DNA from: JAUIGE01 sp045106685
GTDB lineage: Bacteria; Bacteroidota; Bacteroidia; J057
Direction of reading: 5' to 3'
DNA: 64,000 nt
Assembly (NCBI GenBank): GCA_045106685.1
Contig: JBGCFB010000029.1
Location: 1 to 64,000, forward strand
Below the pieces are notes generated by a model, which saw only the letters and a list, made by a program, of their open reading frames with translations, ran no database searches and was not told the DNA's origin. How positions within the stretch are numbered: the stretch's first letter is position 1; each line of letters begins with the position of its first letter. Shown here in pieces: positions 43,309 through 51,381 of the stretch. The translations under genes were made by a program, and so were the position numbers.

Positions 43309-44526
43309 ATGCATTCCCTTGTCCAGGTTCCAATCGATTCCCTATTAGATCAGTATCAGGCTATTCGAAATCGTAGTACAACTTTATGTCAACCGTTAAA
43401 ACCGGAAGATATGGTTGTACAGCCGGTGGTCGATGTGAGCCCTCCCAAATGGCATCTTGGACATACGACCTGGTTTTTTGAGGCGATGATTCTGGAAAAA
43501 TATGTGGATGGATACACTGTTTTTCATCCTGAATTTGCCTTCGTATTTAACTCTTATTATGAAGCAGCCGGAGCACGCGTCGTACGTACCGATCGTGGAA
43601 ACCTTTCCCGTCCAGCGGTAGATGAAGTGCTAGCGTATCGAAGCTTTGTCGATGAGGCCATGCAAGGCTTATTTGAAAAGCTCGAAAACCATCCAGATCG
43701 CTCTCGAATTGAATTCCTGATTACCATTGGGATGAATCATGAGCAGCAGCATCAGGAGCTACTGGCGACCGATATTAAGTGGATATTAGGCCATAATCCG
43801 CTGCAACCAGCTTATGGTTCGGGAGGACTTCAGGGTGCCGACCCTCGCTTTTCTAACAGACCAGTCAGTGCAGATTGGGTCGATATGGAAGAAGGAATTT
43901 ATGAAATCGGCTTTGATGGAAATAGCTTTTGTTACGATAATGAGCTCGGAAGACACAAAGTCTATTTACATTCGTATCGCATTGCTAATCAACAGGTTAC
44001 CAATCGGGAGTATTTGGAATTTATGGAAGCAGATGGCTACGGTGATTTTCGTTGGTGGTTGTCGGAAGGCTGGGAATGGGTAAAAAATAGCAAAATTGCT
44101 TCTCCTCAGTATTGGCATTATGTTGATGGTAAATGGATGCATTATACGATGGAGCATGGCTTGTCGGAAATAGACCTGGAGGCACCTGTAGCACACGTGA
44201 GTTACTATGAGGCTGACGCTTACGCCGCATGGCGCGGCATGCGCCTCCCGACTGAGTTTGAGTGGGAAGCAGCTTGCCAGCACTTTCCGCACGGCCAGCG
44301 CTGGGAATGGACCGGTAGCGCCTATCTTCCATACCCTGGCTTCGCCAAAGAAGAGGGAGCCATCGGCGAATATAACGGCAAGTTCATGGTCAATCAGATG
44401 GTCCTTCGTGGCGGCTCGGTCGCCACACCACCCAATCACCTGCGGCCTACTTACCGCAATTTTTTTCATGCGCCGCTTAGGTGGCAATTTACAGGCATTC
44501 GATTAGCCACAATGTTGAATGACTGA
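43309..44526 (+). CDS. egtB: Ergothioneine biosynthesis protein EgtB (sulfoxide synthase)
   Basis: Iron enzyme that joins a thiol substrate to trimethylhistidine (hercynine) using oxygen. The 405-residue protein has the DinB-like N-domain with the iron ligands His52 (WHLGH), His144 and His148 (HEQQHQE), and a C-terminal formylglycine-enzyme-like domain (about 205-405: NQQVTNREYLEFM, RLPTEFEWEAA, LRPTYRNFFHAPLRWQFTGI). The ATG at 43309 is used; 30 extra codons are open upstream. egtD lies 1.2 kb downstream with a bestrophin gene between, so the two-gene egtB/egtD pathway is complete here. Confidence 0.94.
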   Translation: MHSLVQVPIDSLLDQYQAIRNRSTTLCQPLKPEDMVVQPVVDVSPPKWHLGHTTWFFEAMILEKYVDGYTVFHPEFAFVFNSYYEAAGARVVRTDRGNLSRPAVDEVLAYRSFVDEAMQGLFEKLENHPDRSRIEFLITIGMNHEQQHQELLATDIKWILGHNPLQPAYGSGGLQGADPRFSNRPVSADWVDMEEGIYEIGFDGNSFCYDNELGRHKVYLHSYRIANQQVTNREYLEFMEADGYGDFRWWLSEGWEWVKNSKIASPQYWHYVDGKWMHYTMEHGLSEIDLEAPVAHVSYYEADAYAAWRGMRLPTEFEWEAACQHFPHGQRWEWTGSAYLPYPGFAKEEGAIGEYNGKFMVNQMVLRGGSVATPPNHLRPTYRNFFHAPLRWQFTGIRLATMLND

Positions 44527-44571
44527 ATGATTGTATGATAGAATTCAATCATTCTCTCATACAATCATTCA
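44524..44571. terminator. 15-bp hairpin after egtB
   Basis: TGAATGATTGTATGA (44524-44538) pairs with TCATACAATCATTCA (44557-44571), followed by AAAATTTTTC. It contains the egtB stop codon. It may attenuate transcription before the bestrophin gene or be one more dispersed hairpin. Confidence 0.6.
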
Positions 44572-44587
44572 AAATTTTTCAAAGGAT

Positions 44588-45556
44588 ATGATTATATATA
44601 AAACAAACGGCGGATGGTTCGTCGATGTGGGGCACCTTTTTCGCTCCTGGACCATGACCAAAATCGTGCGAGCTATGATGGCGATAGGCGTATATGCGCT
44701 TATTGTCGTTTTGTGTCTTCATTATTTTGAAGGCTACGAGCTTATTCACATGAATACAGCGGTATTTTCATTACTCGGTGTCGTGCTTTCTATCTTTTTG
44801 GTTTTTCGTACCAATAGCGCCTACGATCGCTGGTGGGAAGCGCGTAAGCAGTGGGGCGCTCTGGTAAACCACAGCCGCAACCTTGCAGTGTATATCGACG
44901 GGATGTTTCCAGAGGAAGATCAGGAGAGCAGAACGTATCTGGCGCGCCATATCAGCAACTTCGTTCGCGGCCTTGCCGATCACTTACGTGAAGGTGTATA
45001 TCTCGGCACAGCAGCACCTGATGAGACCAAGGCGGGGCTTGAGCGCAAGATTCTCGACCTCACTGCAGAGGAACGCAAAAATATGGAGCCGCTTAAGCAT
45101 CGTCCTAACCATCTGGTTTCGTTGATTTTCAAGCGTATTCATAAGGTGAAGCAGGCAGGTGGAATTGATGAAGGCGACTACATCAATATCAAGCCCCAGC
45201 ATCAGGCTTTTCTTGATATTCTAGGAGCCTGTGAGCGGATAAAAAAGACGCCTATTCCATTTTCGTATGCGGTGTATCTCAAAATATTTATCACTGCTTA
45301 TGGGCTTATGCTACCTTTTGCGCTGGTAAACCAGTTTGGGTTCTCCACCATTCCGCTTACGATGTTTATCTTTTTTGCCCTACTTGGTGTCGAATTATTG
45401 GGAGAAGAAATCGAAGACCCTTTTGGCCTGGATTGCAATGACTTGCCTACCGGTTTGATCGCCGACACCATCAGCCAAAATGTGTATGAAATTCTCGATC
45501 CAACCGCGAATCCATATCAAATTCCTAAGACTACAGCCTATCAAAAAGTATTTTAG
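44588..45556 (+). CDS. Bestrophin-family anion channel
   Basis: A 322-residue membrane protein. ATG at 44588 with a GGA seven bases upstream. The family's hallmark VFRTNSAYDRWWEARKQWGA (about residues 76-95) is present, with hydrophobic helices at about 28-46 (MMAIGVYALIVVLCLHYF), 57-75 and 225-275 (PFSYAVYLKIFITAYGLMLP, FIFFALLGVELLGEEIEDPF), and the acidic EIEDPFGLDCNDL near the C-terminus. Bestrophins form pentameric chloride-type channels. Its place between egtB and egtD is unexplained; it may simply share their transcript. Confidence 0.93.
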   Translation: MIIYKTNGGWFVDVGHLFRSWTMTKIVRAMMAIGVYALIVVLCLHYFEGYELIHMNTAVFSLLGVVLSIFLVFRTNSAYDRWWEARKQWGALVNHSRNLAVYIDGMFPEEDQESRTYLARHISNFVRGLADHLREGVYLGTAAPDETKAGLERKILDLTAEERKNMEPLKHRPNHLVSLIFKRIHKVKQAGGIDEGDYINIKPQHQAFLDILGACERIKKTPIPFSYAVYLKIFITAYGLMLPFALVNQFGFSTIPLTMFIFFALLGVELLGEEIEDPFGLDCNDLPTGLIADTISQNVYEILDPTANPYQIPKTTAYQKVF

Positions 45557-45566
45557 ACATACCCTT

Positions 45567-45718
45567 GCTAGTGCAGTAGGCACTAAATCCAAGATCTGCA
45601 ATCGCTAATCTGCAATTGTCAATCCCTTTCTTTTCAGCCTTTGAACATGCTTTTAGAGAGAGGAGTAAATTCAAATTGACCATTAACGATTGCAGATTTA
45701 GTGCTGAAGGCACTAGCC
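45567..45718. repeat. Inverted-repeat element between bestrophin and egtD
   Basis: Left end GCTAGTGCAGTAGGCACTAA and right end TTAGTGCTGAAGGCACTAGC form imperfect 23-bp arms, with inner complementary words such as GATCTGCAATCGCTAATC and GATTGCAGATT. Followed to 45764 by family E words (ATCAAATCAGCTAATCAAC). Confidence 0.6.
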
Positions 45719-45764
45719 ATCAAATCAGCTAATCAACACATTATCAAATCAGCTAACCAACCTA

Positions 45765-46700
45765 ATGTCGAATTTTAAAAACGATGTTCTGCAAGGGCTT
45801 TCAGATAACCCCAAGCATCTTTCCAGCAAGTATTTTTATGATGAAACCGGAAGTAAAATTTTCCAGGAAATCATGGCGCTGGGAAGCTATTACCTGACCC
45901 GTGCAGAAGATGCTGTATTTAAGGAAAACAGCGAGGCTATGGTTGAGGCTTTTAGTCAAAACGGCCCTTTTGAAATAGTAGAATTCGGAGCTGGCGATGG
46001 TGCCAAAACCATGCGGCTACTTGAAGCAGCAGCTGCATCAAAGGTGCCGTTCCGTTATGTTCCGATCGACATCTCACCTAAGATCCTTCAACAACTAGCT
46101 GACCGCGTACGAGGCCGCTGGCCTCAGGTGGAAGTCGTTCCAATGCCAATGGACTACTTTGAAGCATTAACAAATCTGGAAAAGGATAACGGATACCGGA
46201 AAGTGGTTTTTTTCCTCGGATCAAATATTGGAAACTTCCCGCTAGATCAAGCAGATAAGTTTTTAGGAAAAATACGTGAGCATCTTCAGCCTGGAGATTC
46301 GCTATTATTGGGAGTTGATGTACAAAAAAACCCGCGTACTATTCTTTCTGCTTACGATGATGAAAAAGGCGTTACTGCGCGTTTTAACCTCAATTTACTC
46401 AACAGAATCAACCGCGAGCTTGACGGAGATTTCGATATTGGAAGCTTTCAGTTTTACCCAAGTTATAACCCGCTCTCTGGAGAAGTTCGATCTTATTTAC
46501 TCAGCAGAAAAAATCAGGTCGTACACGTTGCCGGCCAAGCCTTCGAATTCGAAGCCTGGGAGCCTATCCACACCGAAATATCACGCAAATATCGCCCCAG
46601 CGAACTCAAGCAGCTCGCGAAGATTTCTGGCTTTCGCCACGTCCAAAAATTCACCGACGGCGGCCAACAGTTTGTGAATGTGCTTTGGCAAGCATGTTAG
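45765..46700 (+). CDS. egtD: L-histidine N-alpha-methyltransferase
   Basis: Trimethylates histidine to hercynine with S-adenosylmethionine, the first step of ergothioneine synthesis. The 311-residue protein opens with the family pattern LSSKYFYDETGSKIFQEIMA and SYYLTRAEDAVF, has the SAM site VEFGAGDGAKTMRLL (about residues 68-82), FFLGSNIGNF (about 150), and the C-terminal substrate region FEAWEPIHTEISRKY. The length is typical. Co-directional with egtB. Confidence 0.95.
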   Translation: MSNFKNDVLQGLSDNPKHLSSKYFYDETGSKIFQEIMALGSYYLTRAEDAVFKENSEAMVEAFSQNGPFEIVEFGAGDGAKTMRLLEAAAASKVPFRYVPIDISPKILQQLADRVRGRWPQVEVVPMPMDYFEALTNLEKDNGYRKVVFFLGSNIGNFPLDQADKFLGKIREHLQPGDSLLLGVDVQKNPRTILSAYDDEKGVTARFNLNLLNRINRELDGDFDIGSFQFYPSYNPLSGEVRSYLLSRKNQVVHVAGQAFEFEAWEPIHTEISRKYRPSELKQLAKISGFRHVQKFTDGGQQFVNVLWQAC

Positions 46701-46737
46701 CATCGCTTCGCGAGGATCGGCGCAGTGAAGCTCTCAT

Positions 46738-46818
46738 ATTCCTGAAGCTTTAGCACATATTATTTTCATTATTGACCGGGAATTTATCCCCTGGGCAAAG
46801 AAATAATCGCGAAGCGCG
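46738..46818 (-). repeat. Family B repeat, single copy between convergent genes
   Basis: On the minus strand: CTTTGCCCAGGGGATAAATT, then CCCGGTCAATAATGAAAATA and ATATGTGCTAAAGCTTCAGG. It follows the same plan as the 74-bp units at 61681-61902, and lies between the ends of egtD and the glycosyltransferase gene. Confidence 0.75.
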
Positions 46819-46819
46819 A

Positions 46820-48094
46820 CTAGTGAAGCGCAGCGAAAGCTTCCACGATTCGCTCTCCCGCATCATCCCATGTGAACGACTTGGCTTCCTGTTGGAGATT
46901 GGAGCCGATGTGTGCGCGTTGATCAGGATCAGCGAGGAGTTGCATACAGAGTTCCGCCTGCTTGGCGGTATCATCGGGAGCGGTAAGCCATGCTGAGCGA
47001 AGAATTTCTACAGCGCCACAGCGATCTGAGAGCAGGCAAGGCACACCAAAGGCAGCGGCCTCAATGGCCGCAAGGCCGAATGGCTCTGACCAGCTCGGCA
47101 TAAAAAACACATCGCTCATCGCCAGCACATCGTGAAGTGCCTCTTTCCCCAAAAAGCCCATAAAAAGGACATTGAGTTCAAGCCCACGTTTGATACTTTC
47201 GAGAATAAGATTTTCCCGCTCAGGGCCTTCTCCAGCGACGATAAAGGTCGTATCCGGGTATTCAGCGATGACTTGCTCCGCGAGATTGAGAACCTGATAG
47301 GGATTTTTTTGCCCTGCCAATCTTCCCACAAACGTCACAACAGGCCCACCAAAAGCATGCGCCTTTTCATAAGGCTCTATATCGGGCCCACCATGTGGAA
47401 TAGCTGTTATTTTTTCTGGCGAAATACCATAATGCTCGACCATGACAGATGCCATGTATTGGCTCACCGGAATGATACTATCAGCTTTCTCCATGGCCTC
47501 ACATTCCAGCGCGTATATCCAGCCTCGGGCTTGTGGGCCACTACGGTCATATTCGAGCGCATGCACATGGAGAACCAGCGGTTTGCCTGTTGCAGCCTGC
47601 AAGGCCAAGCCTGGAAGCGCTGTAAGCCAATCATGAACATGAATAATATCAAATTTTGAATCGGCCACTTCCTCAACAACAACTTCAGCATATGCCAAAG
47701 CGCGTTCATAAATAGCAGGCGGACTCAGCGGTTCAGGAGCTTCTACTTCTTCTGAAACGGCCGGGGAATCCTCCTGAAACTTATTCTCTTCGACGAGGTC
47801 GCTTGCTAGCGTGTCTTCCTCTTCTACTTCGATTTTCTCAATACTAATAGGCCATTGGGCGGGCTCGTCTGTGAGATAAGGGTAAGGTGTTTCAGGAAAA
47901 AGCTCCATTGAAAAAGGGCTTCCTACTCCTTTGAGAAATGGTTTTTCTGGAAGGTTGTCCCATGCCGGCGTGATCACCTGAAGGTCAACACGAGAAGCGA
48001 GTGCCTCGGCCAAGGCTGCACTTGCAACGCCCAGGCCTCCTGCCATTGCAGGAGGATACTCCCAACCCAACATTAACACCTTGGTTTTCTTCAT
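46820..48094 (-). CDS. Glycosyltransferase (GT4/GT5-like, glycogen-synthase fold)
   Basis: A GT-B fold enzyme of about 424 residues. The N-terminus MKKTKVLMLGWEYPPAMAGG followed by LG has the KxGGLG-like donor loop of starch/glycogen synthases. The C-terminal half has VTFVGRLAGQKNPYQVLNLA and the EX7E-type region SWSEPFGLAAIEAAAFGVPC of family 4. An acidic, Glu-rich insert (about residues 105-140) is unusual and probably disordered. The ATG at 48094 (or 48100) is chosen because the frame extension to 48157 has no similarity. The sugar and acceptor are unknown; trehalose, glycogen or glycan synthesis are all possible. Confidence 0.85.
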   Translation of the reverse strand: MKKTKVLMLGWEYPPAMAGGLGVASAALAEALASRVDLQVITPAWDNLPEKPFLKGVGSPFSMELFPETPYPYLTDEPAQWPISIEKIEVEEEDTLASDLVEENKFQEDSPAVSEEVEAPEPLSPPAIYERALAYAEVVVEEVADSKFDIIHVHDWLTALPGLALQAATGKPLVLHVHALEYDRSGPQARGWIYALECEAMEKADSIIPVSQYMASVMVEHYGISPEKITAIPHGGPDIEPYEKAHAFGGPVVTFVGRLAGQKNPYQVLNLAEQVIAEYPDTTFIVAGEGPERENLILESIKRGLELNVLFMGFLGKEALHDVLAMSDVFFMPSWSEPFGLAAIEAAAFGVPCLLSDRCGAVEILRSAWLTAPDDTAKQAELCMQLLADPDQRAHIGSNLQQEAKSFTWDDAGERIVEAFAALH

Positions 48095-48189
48095 GACCAT
48101 TTGTGAACCCTTGATTCTTTCAGGCCGCAAAGATACAGGGCCAATTTCAATAGCCAATACTGAACAATCAAAAATGTGTACATTTCAGC

Positions 48190-48666
48190 ATGATAAAGCG
48201 CGAACATAAGGTTCCTTATGAGTGGCATGAGGACACAAGTACGCTTTCAGAAGAAGAGCGCCGCCTTTTGGAGGAAGCTATGAAAGCTACTGAGCATAGC
48301 TATGCTCCATATTCAGGTTTTTTTGTGGGCTGCGCCGTTGGCCTGGAAAGTGGAGAAATCGTATTGGGAAGTAATCAGGAAAATGCCGCTTATCCATCCG
48401 GGCTCTGCGCAGAGCGGGTGGCATTATTTGCGATAGGTGCAGCAGGTAAGGAAAAAGGCGTGCGTATGATGGCGATTCGGGCTCGAACTGCTAGTCATGT
48501 ATTTGCCAAGCCTCCCACTTCCTGCGGAGATTGCAGACAGGTGATGCTCGAATTTGAGCATCGTGCCGGCGAATCTTTCACTGTCCTTTGTCAAGGTGAA
48601 GAAGGCCCTGTTCTTAAAATAGAAGGCGTTGCTGGCGGCTTACTGCCTTTTCCATTTGAGTTTTAG
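48190..48666 (+). CDS. cdd: Cytidine deaminase
   Basis: Deaminates cytidine or deoxycytidine to the uridine forms for salvage. The 158-residue protein has the zinc site of the small tetrameric class: Cys73 and the catalytic Glu75 in GLCAERVALF, and Cys112 and Cys115 in TSCGDCRQVML. The substrate loop SNQENAAYPSG precedes the active site. The length is typical. It is divergent from the glycosyltransferase gene. Confidence 0.95.
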   Translation: MIKREHKVPYEWHEDTSTLSEEERRLLEEAMKATEHSYAPYSGFFVGCAVGLESGEIVLGSNQENAAYPSGLCAERVALFAIGAAGKEKGVRMMAIRARTASHVFAKPPTSCGDCRQVMLEFEHRAGESFTVLCQGEEGPVLKIEGVAGGLLPFPFEF

Positions 48667-48683
48667 TGTTAAAAAAATCGAAT

Positions 48684-49029
48684 CTCTGATCTAGTATCTC
48701 GTATGTAGTATTTCCAAAAAGCTGGGAATGGCAAAGTAGAGATACGAGGTACTACATCAGGCTTTTTCATTCATTTTTTCAAAAAAAATGACTTTTTCTC
48801 CTCTCAAATGACCCAAAACCAACAAAAACCATTTTTGTGGCCTGAGCGGAGCTTTTGAGGAACATTGTAATGCCAGTAAAAAGCACGGTTCTAGCAATAC
48901 CCAATCGTTCCCTGAGCGTAGTCGAAGGGAACAGTGCCAAAGGCACTATTTTGGTGGCTTCGGCTCCGCTCAGCCACCGTCAATTTCGGTTCCGCTCAGC
49001 CACCAGCTATTTAGCTGGCGCTAAATAGC
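48684..49029. repeat. Cluster of palindromes and direct repeats in the 545-bp gap before hutH
   Basis: Contains imperfect inverted arms (CTGATCTAGTATCTCGTATG at about 48686 with the complement of 48741-48768) and two direct copies of TTCGG(C/T)TCCGCTCAGCCACC at 48959-48978 and 48985-49004. It also holds the perfect hairpin GCTATTTAGC/GCTAAATAGC (49006-49015 and 49020-49029). CCCTGAGCGTAGTCGAAGGG (48920-48939) is a word seen in many bacterial intergenic repeats. No gene is seen in 48667-49211. Confidence 0.7.
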
Positions 49030-49211
49030 AATTAAAGACACCAAAGCGCCAATACTATTTCGGCTTTTTGAATGATAACCTCTATAACTTCATCCGAAAT
49101 ACGACACCAGATTTTTATAAGAAAGCGTTGACAAAAAGCGGGCGATATTCAACATCCTAAACAAATTTTACGAGCTTCGCGAGGATTTCATGCTTCAAGC
49201 CCGCGACGCAT

Positions 49212-50687
49212 ATGACTACAATTACACAAAAGGAAACTCTTCATTTAACCCAACTTGCTCATATTCTAAACCAGCCTCAACACTTGGACGACGCAGCAAA
49301 ACAGCGTGTCCAGGCTTCAAGAAAATATCTTGAAGATCGCCTGGGGAAAGCTGGAAAGCCCATTTATGGAGTGAATACCGGCTTTGGTTTTTTGGCAAAT
49401 ACTGAAATAGAGGACCGTGATCTTGGCCAGCTTCAGACCAATCTCATCCGATCACACGCTTGTGGTACAGGTGAAGAAGTTCCCGCCGAGATCGTGAAAC
49501 TCATGTTGCTCTTAAAGGTTCGGAGCCTGAGCCTTGGCCATTCTGGCATCAGACTAGTGGTCGTCGAGCGGCTGCTGGATATGTTCAATGAAGGGATTCT
49601 CCCGGTGGTGTATACACAGGGCTCGCTTGGAGCAAGTGGCGACCTCGCGCCTTTGGCGCATCTATCGCTTCCACTTATAGGGGAAGGAGAGGTCATCGAC
49701 CAGGGAGAACGTATGCCTGCAGCCCAGGCACTGGAAAAGCGTGGCTGGAAGCCTCTGAGCCTTAAGGCCAAAGAAGGCCTTGCCCTCCTGAACGGAACCC
49801 AGTTTATGAGTGCATATGGCTCCCATATCGCGCTGAAAGCGCGCAAACTCGCCGATTGGGCCGATAGACTCGCAGCACTTAGTCTTGACGGTTTTGGTGG
49901 GCTGATAAGCCCTTTCGACCCTTTGCTCCACGAGATCAGACCACATGCCGGCCAGATAACCGTCGCCGAAAACATTCGCAAACTTCTCGATGGCTCTCCT
50001 CATATGGCTGAGGCCAAAGAGCATGTTCAGGATGCATATTCGTTTCGATGTGTGCCTCAGGTTCACGGCGCATCGCGCGATGCACTCGACTATACTATCC
50101 GCACACTGGAGATAGAGATTAACAGCGTGACTGATAATCCGACTGTTTTTGCGGAAAATGACAGGATCCTTTCAGGGGGAAATTTTCATGGTCAGCCTTT
50201 GGCGCTTTCCATGGATTTTGTGGCGATCGCGATTGCAGAGTGGGCCTCTATTTCGGAACGTCGTAGCTACCAGCTTTTGAGTGGTTGCCATGACTTGCCA
50301 CTGTTTTTGGTGGCGGAGCCAGGTCTTAACTCCGGCTTGATGATCGCCCAGTATACTGCAGCTTCTATTGTTTCGCAGAATAAACAACTCTGTACGCCTG
50401 CTTCTGTTGACACGATCCCATCTTCCAATAACCAGGAAGACCATGTGAGCATGGGCGCCAATGCCGCGACGAAGTGTTTAAGGGTGCTTGAAAATTTAGA
50501 GAAGGTCCTCGCTATTGAGTTGCTGCATGCTGCACAGGCGATGCACTTCCGTCGTCCCAAGCAAACCAGCCCTGCGCTGGAAGAAATCCTAGCGGCGTTT
50601 CATGCAAAAGTTCCACCGATTACACAGGACCGTATTCTACATTACGATATAGAAAAGGCCAGACAATTCTTGAAGGATTGGAAATAA
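49212..50687 (+). CDS. hutH: Histidine ammonia-lyase
   Basis: Converts histidine to urocanate and ammonia, the first step of histidine breakdown. The 491-residue protein has the self-forming MIO cofactor triad Ala141-Ser142-Gly143 in SLGASGDLAPLAH, YGVNTGFG near residue 54, the QDAYSFRCVPQVHGA stretch (about 275) and DNPTVF (about 315). The ATG at 49212 is used. The 3' neighbour (deoxynucleoside kinase) is 58 nt away. hutI is in the same window at 8577; other hut genes are not seen. Confidence 0.97.
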   Translation: MTTITQKETLHLTQLAHILNQPQHLDDAAKQRVQASRKYLEDRLGKAGKPIYGVNTGFGFLANTEIEDRDLGQLQTNLIRSHACGTGEEVPAEIVKLMLLLKVRSLSLGHSGIRLVVVERLLDMFNEGILPVVYTQGSLGASGDLAPLAHLSLPLIGEGEVIDQGERMPAAQALEKRGWKPLSLKAKEGLALLNGTQFMSAYGSHIALKARKLADWADRLAALSLDGFGGLISPFDPLLHEIRPHAGQITVAENIRKLLDGSPHMAEAKEHVQDAYSFRCVPQVHGASRDALDYTIRTLEIEINSVTDNPTVFAENDRILSGGNFHGQPLALSMDFVAIAIAEWASISERRSYQLLSGCHDLPLFLVAEPGLNSGLMIAQYTAASIVSQNKQLCTPASVDTIPSSNNQEDHVSMGANAATKCLRVLENLEKVLAIELLHAAQAMHFRRPKQTSPALEEILAAFHAKVPPITQDRILHYDIEKARQFLKDWK

Positions 50688-50745
50688 AAGATGATCATTG
50701 TAGTGCAGAGAAAACCTTTGTACTACTTTTTGTTAATTTTGTCCC

Positions 50746-51363
50746 ATGCACATTGCAGTTGTAGGAAATATTGGAGCAGGTAAGACAACCCTTACCTATT
50801 TATTGGCTAAGCATTTTGGTTTTGAAGCCCGTTACGTGGACAATGATCAAAATCCTTACCTCTTTGATTTTTATGGAGATATGCCTCGCTGGGCTTTCAA
50901 TCTGCAAGTTTCGTTTATGCAGGCGCGTTTACGTGACTTGAGTGCTATTCGTAAGGAAAAAATCAATGTAGTTCAGGATAGAACCTTATTTGAAGATGCA
51001 TTGATCTTCGCTCCAAACCTGCATGCCATGGGCCTTATGGCCACCAGGGACTATGAAACCTATCGCCAATTATTTGAAATGATCGCGGAGATTATTGCTC
51101 CGCCAGACCTGCTTATTTACCTAAAAGCCGATATTCCAACCCTTGTAGACCAAATTCAACGAAGAGGAAGAAGCTACGAGGATGCTATACGATTGGACTA
51201 TTTGAGAAGGCTAAATGAACGGTATGAAGAATGGTTTGAAGGATATGATTTAGGTAAAAAGATAGAAGTTCCAATAAAAGAACTAAATTTCAAGGACAAT
51301 CCAGAACACCTGGGTATTATCATTAATAAAGTAAAAGCTGAATTATTCGGCTTATTCACCTGA
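50746..51363 (+). CDS. Deoxynucleoside kinase
   Basis: Phosphorylates deoxynucleosides for salvage. The 205-residue protein has the P-loop GNIGAGKTT (7-15), the ERS/DRT-type VVQDRTLFEDALIFA (about 66-80) and the lid region RRGRSYEDAIRLDYLRRLNE (about 138-157) of the dGK/dAK/dCK family. Which base is preferred cannot be read by eye. The next gene starts 18 nt later. Confidence 0.9.
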   Translation: MHIAVVGNIGAGKTTLTYLLAKHFGFEARYVDNDQNPYLFDFYGDMPRWAFNLQVSFMQARLRDLSAIRKEKINVVQDRTLFEDALIFAPNLHAMGLMATRDYETYRQLFEMIAEIIAPPDLLIYLKADIPTLVDQIQRRGRSYEDAIRLDYLRRLNERYEEWFEGYDLGKKIEVPIKELNFKDNPEHLGIIINKVKAELFGLFT

Positions 51364-51381
51364 CCTAAAATCTTTCTTCAT

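Noticed and set aside
50734..50741. TAATTTTG as promoter -7 box of the deoxynucleoside kinase
   Set aside because: The nearest TTTG is only 13 bp upstream and the predicted start would fall on the start codon, so it was not annotated.
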